Shown here piece by piece: positions 27,122-36,589 of a DNA stretch of 62,603 nucleotides; position 1 is the stretch's first letter, and every line of letters starts with the position of its first letter. The notes beneath the pieces are model-generated. The model worked only from the letters and a program-made list of their open reading frames with translations. It searched no databases and was not told the DNA's origin. Origin of the DNA: [Zimmermannella] alba NBRC 15616 (GTDB lineage Bacteria > Actinomycetota > Actinomycetes > Actinomycetales > Microbacteriaceae). The stretch lies in NCBI RefSeq assembly GCF_001570905.1, contig NZ_BCSO01000013.1:1-62603 (forward strand), read 5' to 3'. A program made the translations under genes and the position numbers.

Positions 27122-28101
27122 TTGAGCGACTCAGGGTCGAAGTAGTTCACTCCAGCGGCGACGACGTCTGCCCGGTCATCCCAAAGGCCGAGCGATGACA
27201 TGTCTTCCTCTTGCGACATAACCAACAAATCTGGGTCCTCTGGCGACATGAGCTGAATCAGGTCGTCGACAATACGTTCCATAAGTCGGCTCGTGAGAAT
27301 TCGGTCGCGCATTTCCCGTCGAACGGTCGACGCTAGATCATTCCCACGCGACATCCGCTCATCACCAAACTGCCAATTCGCAACGACTTCAAAAGCAGCC
27401 GGAATCGCCAATTCAGCCTTATACAAATCAGCGATGTCATACACAAAACTTCGATCATGGCCCGTGTGGACAAAGCCGAGCCCCGGCGACAGTCCCAACG
27501 CCGCGACAACGCCGTGCACCACCCCATAGAGGCAGGCATTCGCGGCCGACAAGGCTTGATTGATCGGATCGGCGTCAGCAAAGTCATGAGGGTCATACGT
27601 TCGTCGCGTCCATTCGACTCCGGTCTCTCGAGACCATTGACGATAGATACGGCGAACACGGGCGCCTTCCCGCCCACGCAATTGCTGCATCGTGAGCGCA
27701 GAAACGTCTTCTCCCGGAAAACGCCTGGAATACATCGCTCGGGCCACAGCAAGGCGAGAGTGAGTGTTTGACACTAATCTCGCCTGCCGTTCGAGCAGTC
27801 GCGTTGATCGCCCCAGCGGTCGCCCACTGGCGTAGTAACGCACGCCTCGCTCACCCACCCAGACGACCGCACATCCACCGTCAGCCACCACTGACATTGC
27901 CGCGTGAGTTACGCGCGTGCCAGGCCCAAGCATCAATACTGCGAGACCTGCGCTCGGAATGTACATGGTCCCGTTCTCGTCACTCGCGGTCACCGCATTG
28001 TCGTCACGAGCAATGGTGCATTGCTCGAGATATAGGAAGCTCACGCGATCTTCAACTCGAGCGAGCTCCCCGGGCGGTGTCGGTCGATACGCCAGCGACA
28101 T
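27118..28101 (-). CDS. cas1: CRISPR-associated integrase Cas1e
   Basis: 327 residues. The three metal-binding residues are intact: E145 (LRGREGARVR), H212 (GFVHTGHDRSF) and D225 (VYDIADLYK), aligned by spacing with E141/H208/D221 of E. coli Cas1. SAANACLYGVVHG is the type I-E core helix. The protein cleaves and integrates prespacers together with Cas2. It starts 7 nt after the cas6e stop and ends overlapping cas2, so the adaptation genes are embedded in the interference operon. The C-terminal tail (MSQEEDMSSLGLWDD...) is acidic. Confidence 0.97.
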   Translation of the reverse strand: MSLAYRPTPPGELARVEDRVSFLYLEQCTIARDDNAVTASDENGTMYIPSAGLAVLMLGPGTRVTHAAMSVVADGGCAVVWVGERGVRYYASGRPLGRSTRLLERQARLVSNTHSRLAVARAMYSRRFPGEDVSALTMQQLRGREGARVRRIYRQWSRETGVEWTRRTYDPHDFADADPINQALSAANACLYGVVHGVVAALGLSPGLGFVHTGHDRSFVYDIADLYKAELAIPAAFEVVANWQFGDERMSRGNDLASTVRREMRDRILTSRLMERIVDDLIQLMSPEDPDLLVMSQEEDMSSLGLWDDRADVVAAGVNYFDPESLK

Positions 28102-28108
28102 GTCAACG

Positions 28109-28786
28109 TCACACAGTCAGCTGCTGAGTCGGAGCGAGCGTCAGCAGGCCACACCCGTAAGCCTTTCCTCGACCGACACCCGCGACAAGCGCCTGGCGGA
28201 GTCGGTCAACGTTCGTCACTTCGATCAGCCCATCGAACCGAGCCACACCGAGCGTGACGGTCTTGCCGTCGCGGGGAAAGCGAAGCGTTGCCCGTTCGGT
28301 GACGGTAACAGCGGCCTCAGCACCCTCGTCGCCTTCAAGCTCGACGCCCGCTGGCGGAAGAAACCGCACGCCCAACGTGTCGGCACGCTCACTGAGCCAC
28401 CGCGTCTGCTGGGAAATTGTGACGTGTGCATATCGACGCTTCCGCCCCTCCGCGTCCGTCACCACATGGCTCGGGTTCGCGACGAGACGAAACGCAAATC
28501 GTTGCCCCACCTGGAGCCGAGCGAGGAGCCCGGCGTAGTCGCGAGACTCCCATGTCACCTGCTCCGACCATCCGGCCTGTTCCTGCACATGTTCGAACGA
28601 AGGCCGACCGCTGCTCAGCACATACAGCTTCACACCGTCACGGTCTCGATCGATCCGCCACAGCGGACGCGACTCAGTTCCGTGCGGAAACGCCGCCAAG
28701 ACTGCCGCGTGCATCGCCTGCGGGTTAGCGAGCAGTTTCTGCGTGCCGCGTCTTGCCGGATTCAATTCCATCCGTGAGAGATACAT
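28109..28786 (-). CDS. cas6e: crRNA-processing endonuclease Cas6e
   Basis: 225 residues (CasE/Cse3). MYLSRMELNPARR starts the first ferredoxin-like domain, the catalytic-region His lies in NPQAMHAAVLAAFP, and the glycine-rich loop is GVGRGKAYGCGLLTLAP near the C-terminus. It cuts the repeat RNA at the base of the CCCCGCGCGAGCGGGG hairpin to leave the 8-nt handle and stays bound in Cascade. The ATG follows the cas5e stop after 2 nt (TAACCATG), with GAGGA overlapping the end of cas5e. The ATG at 28786 matches family length; the frame stays open upstream inside cas5e. Confidence 0.96.
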   Translation of the reverse strand: MYLSRMELNPARRGTQKLLANPQAMHAAVLAAFPHGTESRPLWRIDRDRDGVKLYVLSSGRPSFEHVQEQAGWSEQVTWESRDYAGLLARLQVGQRFAFRLVANPSHVVTDAEGRKRRYAHVTISQQTRWLSERADTLGVRFLPPAGVELEGDEGAEAAVTVTERATLRFPRDGKTVTLGVARFDGLIEVTNVDRLRQALVAGVGRGKAYGCGLLTLAPTQQLTV

Positions 28787-28788
28787 GG

Positions 28789-29487
28789 TTATTCCTCTCC
28801 CAAAAGGGCCAGTGCATCGTGTTCGAGGACACGGCGCCCCACTGGGTTCGCCACCTCGAGCCACTCGAGGCGAATCTTGCGCCACGCATATTCACGATGA
28901 CGCTGGTCAAAACTGATCGGCTCGTCGCGAACACGACCGTCAGCGATTTCACCTGCTTTGACATCTCGAGAAATCGCGAGTCGGACTGTCTGCGGCTGGT
29001 CGCGTCGGTACCACTCGGCGGCACGCCACGGCTCGCTCCGAAGAGCTTCAGACAGATCCGCGTCACGAACACCGAGCACCAATCGGGCGGACGGCGGGCA
29101 CGCCCGACGCCCCAAATAGAGCGGAAAGACCGGTGAAGAAATCGCGTGTGCAAGACCCTCAAGCAGGCTGCTTTCACCTTCGAGACCAACGGTGAACTTC
29201 GCGTCGGTCAGGTAGTCACGGTAGGTCAGCGGCTTCGACTCACCAGTGCGCTGATGATGCACTGTCTGAAAGTCAGTGAGTCGGCGCCCGTGCTGGTCCG
29301 CACGTACACCGAACTTGAGTCCAGCTAGCTCGGTAAGAGGTTCGCTTCGACGAATACCCTTAGCCGCGGCAAGGAGACCAATCACGCCACTCTTTGTTGG
29401 CATCGCTTCAGTCGCGCGATGCACAAAGCGACTCCCGCTCCCCCAGGCCTGCAATGGTCCTGCGAGCTCAAGAACGAGAGTTGGCAT
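28789..29487 (-). CDS. cas5e: Cascade subunit Cas5e
   Basis: 232 residues (CasD). PTLVLELAGPLQAWGSGSRF, TEAMPTKSGVIGLLAAAKG and FQTVHHQRTGESKPLTYRDYL are hallmark Cas5e segments. It caps the 5' handle of the crRNA and contacts Cas8e. Its ATG overlaps the cas7e stop by one base (TAATG), fixing the start at 29487 and not at the upstream in-frame Met. Length is normal for the family. Confidence 0.96.
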   Translation of the reverse strand: MPTLVLELAGPLQAWGSGSRFVHRATEAMPTKSGVIGLLAAAKGIRRSEPLTELAGLKFGVRADQHGRRLTDFQTVHHQRTGESKPLTYRDYLTDAKFTVGLEGESSLLEGLAHAISSPVFPLYLGRRACPPSARLVLGVRDADLSEALRSEPWRAAEWYRRDQPQTVRLAISRDVKAGEIADGRVRDEPISFDQRHREYAWRKIRLEWLEVANPVGRRVLEHDALALLGEE

Positions 29488-30611
29488 TACTCGCCTCGGC
29501 CACTTGTCACCACGTCGCGGAGCTCTTCCAAGAGCTCCGGCATCGTGCATCGAGTGGCAATGCCCTCAGCACTTTCAATGGCGTCAGCACCGACGACATT
29601 CTCCGTTGCGATGAAGAACGCAGCCTCCGGAGCGGTTCCAAATGCCTCGTCCCCCGCTGCAGCCGTTTGAACCAGGCGTTCAACAGCCTCGGGCAACACA
29701 CCCTGATCACTGCGGATCGCCGACTCGAATGCACCAACCAGGTTAATTGACTGGTCGCGACGCACTTCGACAAGGACAAAGCCCGGACGTGTGCGGTTCG
29801 CGAACGTGTTCTGCTTACCTGTCGGCATGCTCATGACAAATGATTGAACGAACGCACGAAGTCCGCGAAGCGCGGCTTCCTCATCCCCGAGCGAGTATTC
29901 AAGTTCAGTCATGTCGACGGTCGCGTACCGGTACAGCGTCGCCGAAGTGAACTCCACCGTGCCGAGCACGCCGGCGCCTGCACCCGTCTCTTCGGCGATG
30001 GGGTTGTCGTCCATGGCGGTAAAGAAGTCGAATTCGTTCACGGCAGGGTGCACGCTCAGTGCGTGACTGACCTGGCATGCCGCATCCACATTGAGTTCCG
30101 GGTCCTCGGCGACCATGCGACCAAACAGGGCAAGGTCAATCGAGCGGTCTTCAAGGAACGCTGCCTTGACCTCCTTCTTCACAAGCGCCGTGCCGTTGTG
30201 GGCGACGACCGCCAACTCCGCCAAACGCTCGATTTGCTTCCGCGCAAGAAAGAGAAGGTAACCGGTCTTCGTCGCAGTGCTGTTCTTCTCCGCCTTATCC
30301 GTCTTGATGTTCGCTGCAGCGAAGACTGCCTTGGAAAGGTCCAGGGCGGTGTCGGCGTCGATCGAAGCGTCGATCTCCTGAATCTTGGCGGCAACACGGT
30401 CTGCAGCCACACGCGTGCGCTCGCCGAGGTCGCTCATGTCGAGCGTCGACTGGAAGTCCCGACGAACGGCGTTCTTCCAGGCCTGGCTGGAAACGCGGGC
30501 ACGGGTGACACCGCCGAAGACGGCAGTCTTCGGTGATCCGTTGTCGTCACGGTTGATGCAGGACGGCGGAACGGTCTGGAGGACGTGGATGTCGACAAAG
30601 GTACGAGTCAT
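29487..30611 (-). CDS. cas7e: Cascade backbone subunit Cas7e
   Basis: 374 residues (CasC/Cse4). It begins MTRTFVDIHVLQTVPPSCIN, then GGVTRARVSSQAWKNAVRRDF, the RRM-like RNA-binding core that polymerises six-fold along the crRNA in known type I-E complexes. GVLGTVEFTSATLYRYATVD is also conserved. The ATG at 30611 is preceded by GGAGCAGATC. An in-frame ATG four codons upstream lacks that spacing. It follows cse2 after 39 nt and is coupled to cas5e by TAATG. Cas7e is the most abundant subunit, and this is one of the clearest ribosome sites in the operon. Confidence 0.97.
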   Translation of the reverse strand: MTRTFVDIHVLQTVPPSCINRDDNGSPKTAVFGGVTRARVSSQAWKNAVRRDFQSTLDMSDLGERTRVAADRVAAKIQEIDASIDADTALDLSKAVFAAANIKTDKAEKNSTATKTGYLLFLARKQIERLAELAVVAHNGTALVKKEVKAAFLEDRSIDLALFGRMVAEDPELNVDAACQVSHALSVHPAVNEFDFFTAMDDNPIAEETGAGAGVLGTVEFTSATLYRYATVDMTELEYSLGDEEAALRGLRAFVQSFVMSMPTGKQNTFANRTRPGFVLVEVRRDQSINLVGAFESAIRSDQGVLPEAVERLVQTAAAGDEAFGTAPEAAFFIATENVVGADAIESAEGIATRCTMPELLEELRDVVTSGRGE

Positions 30612-30650
30612 GATCTGCTCCAAAGGATTCTGCGCGGAGGCGCGAGATGG

Positions 30651-31289
30651 TTACGCGTGTGAGGTTTCGGTGGCGATATCAGCGGGGCGAGAAGCGCGGG
30701 CAATTGCGTCACGGCTCCATCGCAGTCGCGCCCGGTCGCGCGTCGCAGGGGAAGCGAAGTCGTAGAGGTCTGCTGCGAGACGCCCATAGTCAAGGCCGAT
30801 TTCGGCTGACCGGAACTGACGAATGAGCCCGGTGATGTGACGGACAAGTTCCTCGTTCGTCGTGGAGGTCACGAGGGCGGAGAACCGTCGCATCGTGGGC
30901 TTCTCGCGATCCGCAGCATCATCGGGACGAGCCAGACGGCGAAGGGCTGCGCCAAGAGGAATGCCCGGTTGGTGCGCAGAAAACTCGCGTCCGCCTTGCT
31001 GGTGGAGTCCGAAGAGACCAAGCGATGTTGCGATCGCAAATTCCGCTCGACTCGGCTCGTGCCCATGCCCGATCAGACGCTCATCGATCCCATCGAACAT
31101 GGCTCTGTAGGCGAGCGGGTCACGCCCCACAGGACCTGTCAGGCTCGCACGAAGCGCGGCAAGCTCTGCACGGGCAGCGCTCTCGTTACTCGCGCTCCCC
31201 GTACCGTGATAGCCACGCATGAGTTCGGTGGCTCGTCGCTGCACATGCTCACTCACGCCGTGCCGCGGCGAGAAGGTGTTCTCAGTCAT
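30651..31289 (-). CDS. cse2: Cascade small subunit Cse2 (Cas11e)
   Basis: 212 residues (CasB). It is mostly helical: HGVSEHVQRRATELMRGYHG, then LGLFGLHQQGGREFSAHQPG and the C-terminal IGLDYGRLAADLYDFASP with a DRARLRWSRD Arg cluster. That last part matches the Cse2 signature for binding the non-target strand. The ATG at 31289 lies 8 nt inside the end of cas8e, so the two are translationally coupled. Family length is 160-220 residues, so the upstream in-frame Met at 31337 is not needed. Confidence 0.94.
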   Translation of the reverse strand: MTENTFSPRHGVSEHVQRRATELMRGYHGTGSASNESAARAELAALRASLTGPVGRDPLAYRAMFDGIDERLIGHGHEPSRAEFAIATSLGLFGLHQQGGREFSAHQPGIPLGAALRRLARPDDAADREKPTMRRFSALVTSTTNEELVRHITGLIRQFRSAEIGLDYGRLAADLYDFASPATRDRARLRWSRDAIARASRPADIATETSHA

Positions 31290-32967
31290 CCCCGTGCTCC
31301 TCGTGTTCAGGGGTTGTGGGTGCGGAAGAATCTGCATTCGAGATCACGTCTCCGAGGGCCTTTCCAAGCTGCCAGCGGAATCGAGACGAGGCAGTACCGA
31401 CCGTGAGCACTTGACCCTCTGGATGGAATCGGCTGTCAACCACACGCCCTACCCAAGCACCAGGTGGGGCTGCAGCCACCAATCGCTCAGCCGACGCCTG
31501 TGCAGCACCACGAACGTGCTGCGTCCACCGCGCAAGTGAACTGTTGAGATCGGAATCAATCCGAAGTGTGCCCAGCCATTCCGGGTAGCTTCGATCAAAT
31601 TCCGCGAACAGTTCCGCTTCGGCACGAGCGCCCGCCCCGACAGCCTCACCACCCGCCGCCTGAGCAATGGCATTGGCCAGTGTCCGCACGGCTCGCGCAG
31701 CTTCCTCGGCACGCTGTGCCGCCTGAACGGCGAGCGACCTCAGCTGCTCTCCTTCAAGGGCAGTCAACCCGGCAACGAATCGCAACTCATCGGAGACAAT
31801 GCGCTCATAGCTTGCGCTCTGCGTCCCATAGACAAACGACACCACACGAATATTGAGGAGCTTGTCTGCTTCGAGCGCCCCTGCTTCGATCAGGTGGCCA
31901 GCCCACACGAGGACGCCAGCGGGCGCTGAGGCCGCCACCGTTCCGTACTTCGTCTTGCGCTGTTCGATGTTGCCGTGCGGCAGCAAAGTCGATAGACCAC
32001 GCCACATTGCACGCTCCCCAGACAGAGCCCGCGGCATGTAACGAACCGCCTTCGCCTTCGTCGTCTGCGGCTCGCTGAAACGCCACGGAGTCATGACCTC
32101 ATTGACGTTTTGGGTGAGGTAGTCAATGGGATCGCCGTTCGCAACGAGGACCGCTGTGGCGACACCATCCTCAACACGAAGACGGAGCCGGCGCTGCGGC
32201 CAAGTAAGGAGACCGAGCAGGCCGTGCGGGCCACGTTCCTCGACGTCACGTTCGGTGACCGGGAGGGACGTTTCTTCCCAAATCGGGATGTCGCGCCGCG
32301 ACCTCGGTTGACGGTCGAGGACAAGGTTGAGGAGGAGCGTCTCTCGGAGCGTGTCACCCTCGATCCACGTCCCACCGAGCCATCCGCACCACCCGATGCC
32401 GATTGGGTAACCCTTGCCACCCTTGACTCTCGGGTCTCCAACCGCGCCCATCTTGATGCCCGATGGGTCGTAGGCCTGACAGTGGACGAGCCAACGTGCT
32501 GCTTCTGCCAGCGACAATGTATTGAGTTCGCTCCGCATCGTGAACAGCGCACCGTCGGGATCGCTGTCAGGAACGATGAGACTCAGCGACTTCCATTCGT
32601 CCTTACTGTTGCGCAGCTCTGCGGTCTGCAGGAAGGGCGTTGGACCGCACAGGTCAAATCGTTCACGCCAGGTCTCGAGGTATGTGACGATCGGATCGAT
32701 CGGCAGCTCCTCCAAGTGATAGAACTCATCCCACCCGCCGATGGGGTCGCCCTGAGGCACCGGATCGAGAGCTCGATACAGGATGGCAAGGAGCACGCGC
32801 AGCATGGCGAAGTCTTGGCTTGCCAGTTCCCCCTGCAAACGGCGAATCTCGTGGGCCTGCGAAAAGACCTCGGCAAGGCCAAGTTCACTCGTCGAGCCGT
32901 CCAGCAGTTCGACCAAGACCCAGGGCTCATCAATGAGGTTGAACGAAATCTCCTCTGTCGACGTCAT
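31282..32967 (-). CDS. cas8e: Cascade large subunit Cas8e (Cse1/CasA)
   Basis: 561 residues. FNLIDEPWVLVELLDGSTSELGL is the family's N-terminal signature. The middle contains the expected FLQTAELR, WLVHCQAYDPSGIKMGA, GIGWCGWLGG and PWRFSEPQTTKAKAVRYMPRALSGERAMWRGL segments, and a four-helix bundle closes the C-terminus. Cas8e recognises the PAM and recruits Cas3. It overlaps cas3 by ATGA at the start and cse2 by 8 nt at the end. No frameshift or missing block is visible. Confidence 0.96.
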   Translation of the reverse strand: MTSTEEISFNLIDEPWVLVELLDGSTSELGLAEVFSQAHEIRRLQGELASQDFAMLRVLLAILYRALDPVPQGDPIGGWDEFYHLEELPIDPIVTYLETWRERFDLCGPTPFLQTAELRNSKDEWKSLSLIVPDSDPDGALFTMRSELNTLSLAEAARWLVHCQAYDPSGIKMGAVGDPRVKGGKGYPIGIGWCGWLGGTWIEGDTLRETLLLNLVLDRQPRSRRDIPIWEETSLPVTERDVEERGPHGLLGLLTWPQRRLRLRVEDGVATAVLVANGDPIDYLTQNVNEVMTPWRFSEPQTTKAKAVRYMPRALSGERAMWRGLSTLLPHGNIEQRKTKYGTVAASAPAGVLVWAGHLIEAGALEADKLLNIRVVSFVYGTQSASYERIVSDELRFVAGLTALEGEQLRSLAVQAAQRAEEAARAVRTLANAIAQAAGGEAVGAGARAEAELFAEFDRSYPEWLGTLRIDSDLNSSLARWTQHVRGAAQASAERLVAAAPPGAWVGRVVDSRFHPEGQVLTVGTASSRFRWQLGKALGDVISNADSSAPTTPEHEEHGDD

Positions 32968-35834
32968 GCTTGCTCCTTCACAACGACATGCTGGAGTCCG
33001 AGTTCTCGGTCGTAGCTGAGACGAACATTACTCAGCTCAAGTGAACCTTCCTCGTCGAAAACGAGGGGAATTGCGCCGCGGAGCCATCGTGAGTTCTGCC
33101 AATTCTGCTGGCCATTCGCCTCGAGTGCGTCGATGACAGCATTGATGTGCGCGGCATCACCGCGAAGCACGGCTGCGGGGAGTACCACCGAGCACTGCGC
33201 AACAGCCTTCGCGAGTTCGTCAGCCACCTCGAGGTCGTCGAGTCGCGCACCCCCGTAGGGTGCAGGTAGCCACGGCATTGCGTGGAGGACTCCATTCAGA
33301 CGTTGCACGGCCACAACGGTGATCGTCTCGTCGGCATCGCGCACCTGTGCGCGACCGACGTCTTCCTGGGCTTCGCCCGCAGACAGCCGCGACCAGTCTT
33401 CAAGTCGCCCGGCCTGAGGTGCCGGAATAACGAAATTCGACGCGCTATCACGCTTGGCCTTGGTCCGGGCCTTGTGCCGTTCGTCAGCCATTCCCCAGGC
33501 TTCCTCCCAGCCGACCGGGCACTGAGTTGCCGGGTCGTACGCCTCACGAACCAGTGCTGCGACATGATCTGGCGACACGAACACATTGCCGTTGGCTCGC
33601 ATGTGTCGTCCGAGGGCTGCAGCCGACCGCAGCAGAGTCGCGTCACCATAGATCGCTGCCGACCCCCGCTCGAGCCGAGGAGGCGTGGGAGCATCAAGCG
33701 AGTCAACACCTGTGATGACCAGCCGTGCATCCCGAAGACGTTCTGGCCGGGCGTTGACCGGACGAGCATGGCGGTGGACGCGCCCCGCACGTTGAATCAC
33801 GAGGTCCATCGGCGCCCAGTCTGTGTACATCCGGTCGAAGTCGAGGTCCAGGCTCTGCTCGATCACCTGCGTGGCACACACGATGAGTCGATGCGGCCGG
33901 TCGCCGGGTGCCCCGAGTGCCGAGACAATGCGCTGTTCGAGCTCTCGGCGATCTCGCGCGAGGAACCGCGAGTGCAGCAAGACGACCTCGTTGCCGGGGA
34001 ACCGCTCACGCAGTTTCGCGTAAACCTCCTGCGCCCGCGCGACTGTATTCCGCACGACAGCAACACAACCGCCGCCCTCGACGTCGTCGCACACACGGGC
34101 AACAAGGTCGTCGAGTTCGTCACCGATGACCTCAATGTCGAACTCACTTCGACGGGTTGACGGCTCGCAGGTGATGGCTCGGGAGTTCATTCCATCAGTC
34201 ACGAGGACGAGCGGATAGTCACGACGGTCAGTAATTTCGTCGATCTCGTGCGTCATTGCGTCATCATCAAAACACGCCATGCCGGCGGCCCGTGCTCGTC
34301 CGCGCTCATATGCCGCAAGCAGCGAGCGGCGACGCTCTGGTGGCAGCGTTGCCGACAGGCCGATCACCGGAACACCTTCTGCCGCGAGCCATTCAAGTGC
34401 GCGCTCCAGGTAGACGAGCATGAAGTCATCGGCTGCGTGAAGCTCATCCAGGATGACCACTTTTCCGCTCATTCCCAGGTGCCTCAACACGAGATGCCGG
34501 GACTTCAACGCCAGGAACAAAAGCTGGTCGATCGTGCCGACAACGAAGTCAGCGAGAGCCGACGTCTTTCGGCCACGGAGCCACCAGTGAGCAACCGCGT
34601 TGTCGTGACTCTTGTGCGTGGCAGCCGAATCGTTGGCGTCATAGATCGGCGCGAGCTGTCGGGCCGTGCGGGCCAGCCCCGCGAATTCATCATTGAATTC
34701 AGCGAGCCCGTGACTCAACATCGTGGACACCCTCGCACCCACGGGAAGAGCACTGCCCATCCATGACAGCACACGAGAGAACATCGCGTCAGATGTCGCC
34801 CGCGTCGGCAGTCCGACAAACACGCCCGCAAGCCCAAACTTGGCCGCCAGCACTTCGGCCGCAGCAAGTGCGGCCTCGGTTTTTCCCTCACCTGTCGGGG
34901 CCTCCAAGATGAGCAGCGAGGGCGCCGTACAGCTCTCTGCAGCCCGAATGAGCGCAAGCTGTGACGGCCGGGGAACAGCGTCCGAAGGCAAACCAAAGCG
35001 GTTTCGGAACCAAGCCTCATCGATGGTCTGAGCCTCCGGACACCATGGCGCGGGGAGGTCAATTGCCTCGATTGCTTGCTTCGCCCGTCGTGTCGCTCCA
35101 CCCGCCATCCAGTCGACGGCTGCACCACGAGCACCTAGCGGAAAGTACTCAGCGTTCGAGGCAATCCAGTCGCACTGAATCAAGAACCCTGCGAGGATGA
35201 CTTGTGACGCTTGTCCCAGGCTCCTGTCTTGCACGAGAGAGAAGTCCAGCCCAGCCACACGGGCTGCTCGCTCAAGCAGCTCGAACCGGACTTTCGCCCA
35301 CTCTGCAGATTCTCCTTGGACGGCGATCGGACGACGGGCGAGCCCCACCGGCACTTCTGGGAACACGCCGTGGTGACCACCCACAATGGTGGCCAGCACC
35401 CGAGCGGTGGCGGTTCGAACACCCTTCTGCGCGAACCATTCTTCGATCGCGAGTTTTCCGACGAGGCCATGTGGTGCGGCACGGCGTTCATCCTCGGTGA
35501 TCGAGTGAAACCCGTAGCCAGCAGATTCCATTGCGAAGCGCAACTGAGGAACCTGGAGAGCAAAGGCCGCCGAGGCCTTGCCGATGTCGTGAACATTGGC
35601 AAGCCAGATGGCAATTCGGCGCGCAACATCCTCCGAGCCGAAGTCGGTGGCAAGGAGCTGCCGCTGCGATGTGCTCAGTCGCGTCGACCACAGTTGATCG
35701 GCCACAGCTGCTGTGTCGTCGAGGTGTCTCCACAGGGGCATCCAGCTCAGCCCATCATCGAGCGACTTCGCCCACGCGAACGCTGCTAACCCTTCCGGTT
35801 CAGGCTGCTCAGAAAGCGCGCTGCAATCCGCCAC
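32964..35834 (-). CDS. cas3: CRISPR-associated helicase/nuclease Cas3
   Basis: 956 residues with the HD nuclease fused to the SF2 helicase. HD residues are H37 (WRHLDDTAAVADQLW), H82-D83 (VHDIGK), H121 (HGLVGK), H153-H154 (GGHHG) and D221. Helicase motifs are Walker A APTGEGKT (311-318), DELH (462-465) and VIEQSLDLDFDRMYTD with QRAGRVHRH (motif VI). It degrades DNA opened by Cascade. The start is a GTG with AAAGGAG 8 nt upstream. It is the first gene of the operon, and all active-site positions I can check are present. The divergent gap to the second glycosylase copy should hold the operon promoter. Confidence 0.97.
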   Translation of the reverse strand: MADCSALSEQPEPEGLAAFAWAKSLDDGLSWMPLWRHLDDTAAVADQLWSTRLSTSQRQLLATDFGSEDVARRIAIWLANVHDIGKASAAFALQVPQLRFAMESAGYGFHSITEDERRAAPHGLVGKLAIEEWFAQKGVRTATARVLATIVGGHHGVFPEVPVGLARRPIAVQGESAEWAKVRFELLERAARVAGLDFSLVQDRSLGQASQVILAGFLIQCDWIASNAEYFPLGARGAAVDWMAGGATRRAKQAIEAIDLPAPWCPEAQTIDEAWFRNRFGLPSDAVPRPSQLALIRAAESCTAPSLLILEAPTGEGKTEAALAAAEVLAAKFGLAGVFVGLPTRATSDAMFSRVLSWMGSALPVGARVSTMLSHGLAEFNDEFAGLARTARQLAPIYDANDSAATHKSHDNAVAHWWLRGRKTSALADFVVGTIDQLLFLALKSRHLVLRHLGMSGKVVILDELHAADDFMLVYLERALEWLAAEGVPVIGLSATLPPERRRSLLAAYERGRARAAGMACFDDDAMTHEIDEITDRRDYPLVLVTDGMNSRAITCEPSTRRSEFDIEVIGDELDDLVARVCDDVEGGGCVAVVRNTVARAQEVYAKLRERFPGNEVVLLHSRFLARDRRELEQRIVSALGAPGDRPHRLIVCATQVIEQSLDLDFDRMYTDWAPMDLVIQRAGRVHRHARPVNARPERLRDARLVITGVDSLDAPTPPRLERGSAAIYGDATLLRSAAALGRHMRANGNVFVSPDHVAALVREAYDPATQCPVGWEEAWGMADERHKARTKAKRDSASNFVIPAPQAGRLEDWSRLSAGEAQEDVGRAQVRDADETITVVAVQRLNGVLHAMPWLPAPYGGARLDDLEVADELAKAVAQCSVVLPAAVLRGDAAHINAVIDALEANGQQNWQNSRWLRGAIPLVFDEEGSLELSNVRLSYDRELGLQHVVVKEQA

Positions 35835-36125
35835 GAGGAACTCCTTTTGAGCAGGAGATTAGCAGCACCACAGGATGCTGAGAAGCAGTGACGCGTAAAG
35901 GGCAAAGGGAGTGAAGACGTGCCTGTTCTCGACACATCAGCAATGCGCCGAGAACTCCCACTGGTATGAGGAACAGGCCATACCGACACGGCGCCGAGGG
36001 CCACCCCGCAGACACGGGAAAGAGAAGTGATGGCGAACGAAGTCCAGGAAGCATGGTTCAAGTCCATGACCCATCCAGGGTGCCTCATGAAGGGGCTGCG
36101 GTAGCCTCTGCAAAACGCACGCCCC
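35835..36125. promoter_or_regulatory. cas operon promoter region with GTTCTCG/CGAGAAC inverted repeat
   Basis: About 290 bp between the cas3 start and the glycosylase promoter. A TAATCT box on the minus strand lies about 25 nt before the cas3 GTG. GTTCTCG at 35925-35931 and CGAGAAC at 35949-35955 form a 7-bp inverted repeat with a 17-nt spacer, a possible operator. Open frames across this stretch have no recognisable product. Confidence 0.35.
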
Positions 36126-36131
36126 TAGGCT
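36126..36131 (+). promoter_or_regulatory. -10 box TAGGCT before the second glycosylase copy
   Basis: TAGGCT 6 nt before an ATG at 36138, within the same CTAGGCTCA found at the first copy. The ATG it serves opens a frame that stops after 16 codons. Confidence 0.5.
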
Positions 36132-36137
36132 CATCCC

Positions 36138-36583
36138 ATGCGCTCTGGTCACTCCACCCCCGCCACCTCGACACGAAGGGGTTTGTAGCGCTCTGGCGAG
36201 AGGCGCTCCTCGCACAGGCCGTGCTGCACGAGCGCACGCGCGGCTACCGAAACCATCCGCAACTCGAGCGCTTCCGCTCGCATCCTGAGCCGCTTCACGC
36301 GATCGCGCAGTACCTCGAGGTGGTGCACGCAGAGGCCGTGACTCGCGGCTACCGCTTCGATGCGAGCAAGATCGTGCGCCCCGAAGGGACAACACGATGC
36401 GAGCTCATCCCGGTCACCACCGGGCAACTCGCGTACGAGGCTGGGCACCGTCGCGCAAAGCTCATCGAACGCGCACCCGAGCAGCTGGCCCGGCTCGCTG
36501 GCGAGGCCATCACCCAGCATCCGATGTTCACGGTCATCGACGGACCTATCGCCGACAGGGAACGCCCCTACGCAGCCGAGTGA
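36138..36583 (+). pseudogene. Second pyrimidine-dimer glycosylase copy, apparently frameshifted at codon 3
   Basis: From 36140 the frame encodes ALWSLHPRHLDTKGFVALWR, then GYRNHPQLERFRSHPE and GQLAYEAGHRRAKLIE, clearly paralogous to the gene at 14715. In the first copy ATG-CGC is followed by CTT-TGG. Here ATGCGC is followed by TCTGG, one base shorter, so the ATG at 36138 reads MRSGHSTP and stops after 16 codons. The conserved leaderless promoter points to that ATG. Translation could instead start upstream in the body frame (GTG at 36080 or ATG at 36053), but neither has a good ribosome site. Either the gene has just been inactivated or it uses a new start. It lies next to tRNA-Thr and diverges from cas3. 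Confidence 0.55.
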
Positions 36584-36589
36584 CGCGAA

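Noticed and set aside
35966-36137. In-frame extension of the second glycosylase copy as a true N-terminus
   Set aside because: The extension has no similarity to the paralogue and no convincing ribosome site, while the conserved promoter sits 6 nt before an out-of-frame ATG; kept only as an alternative.
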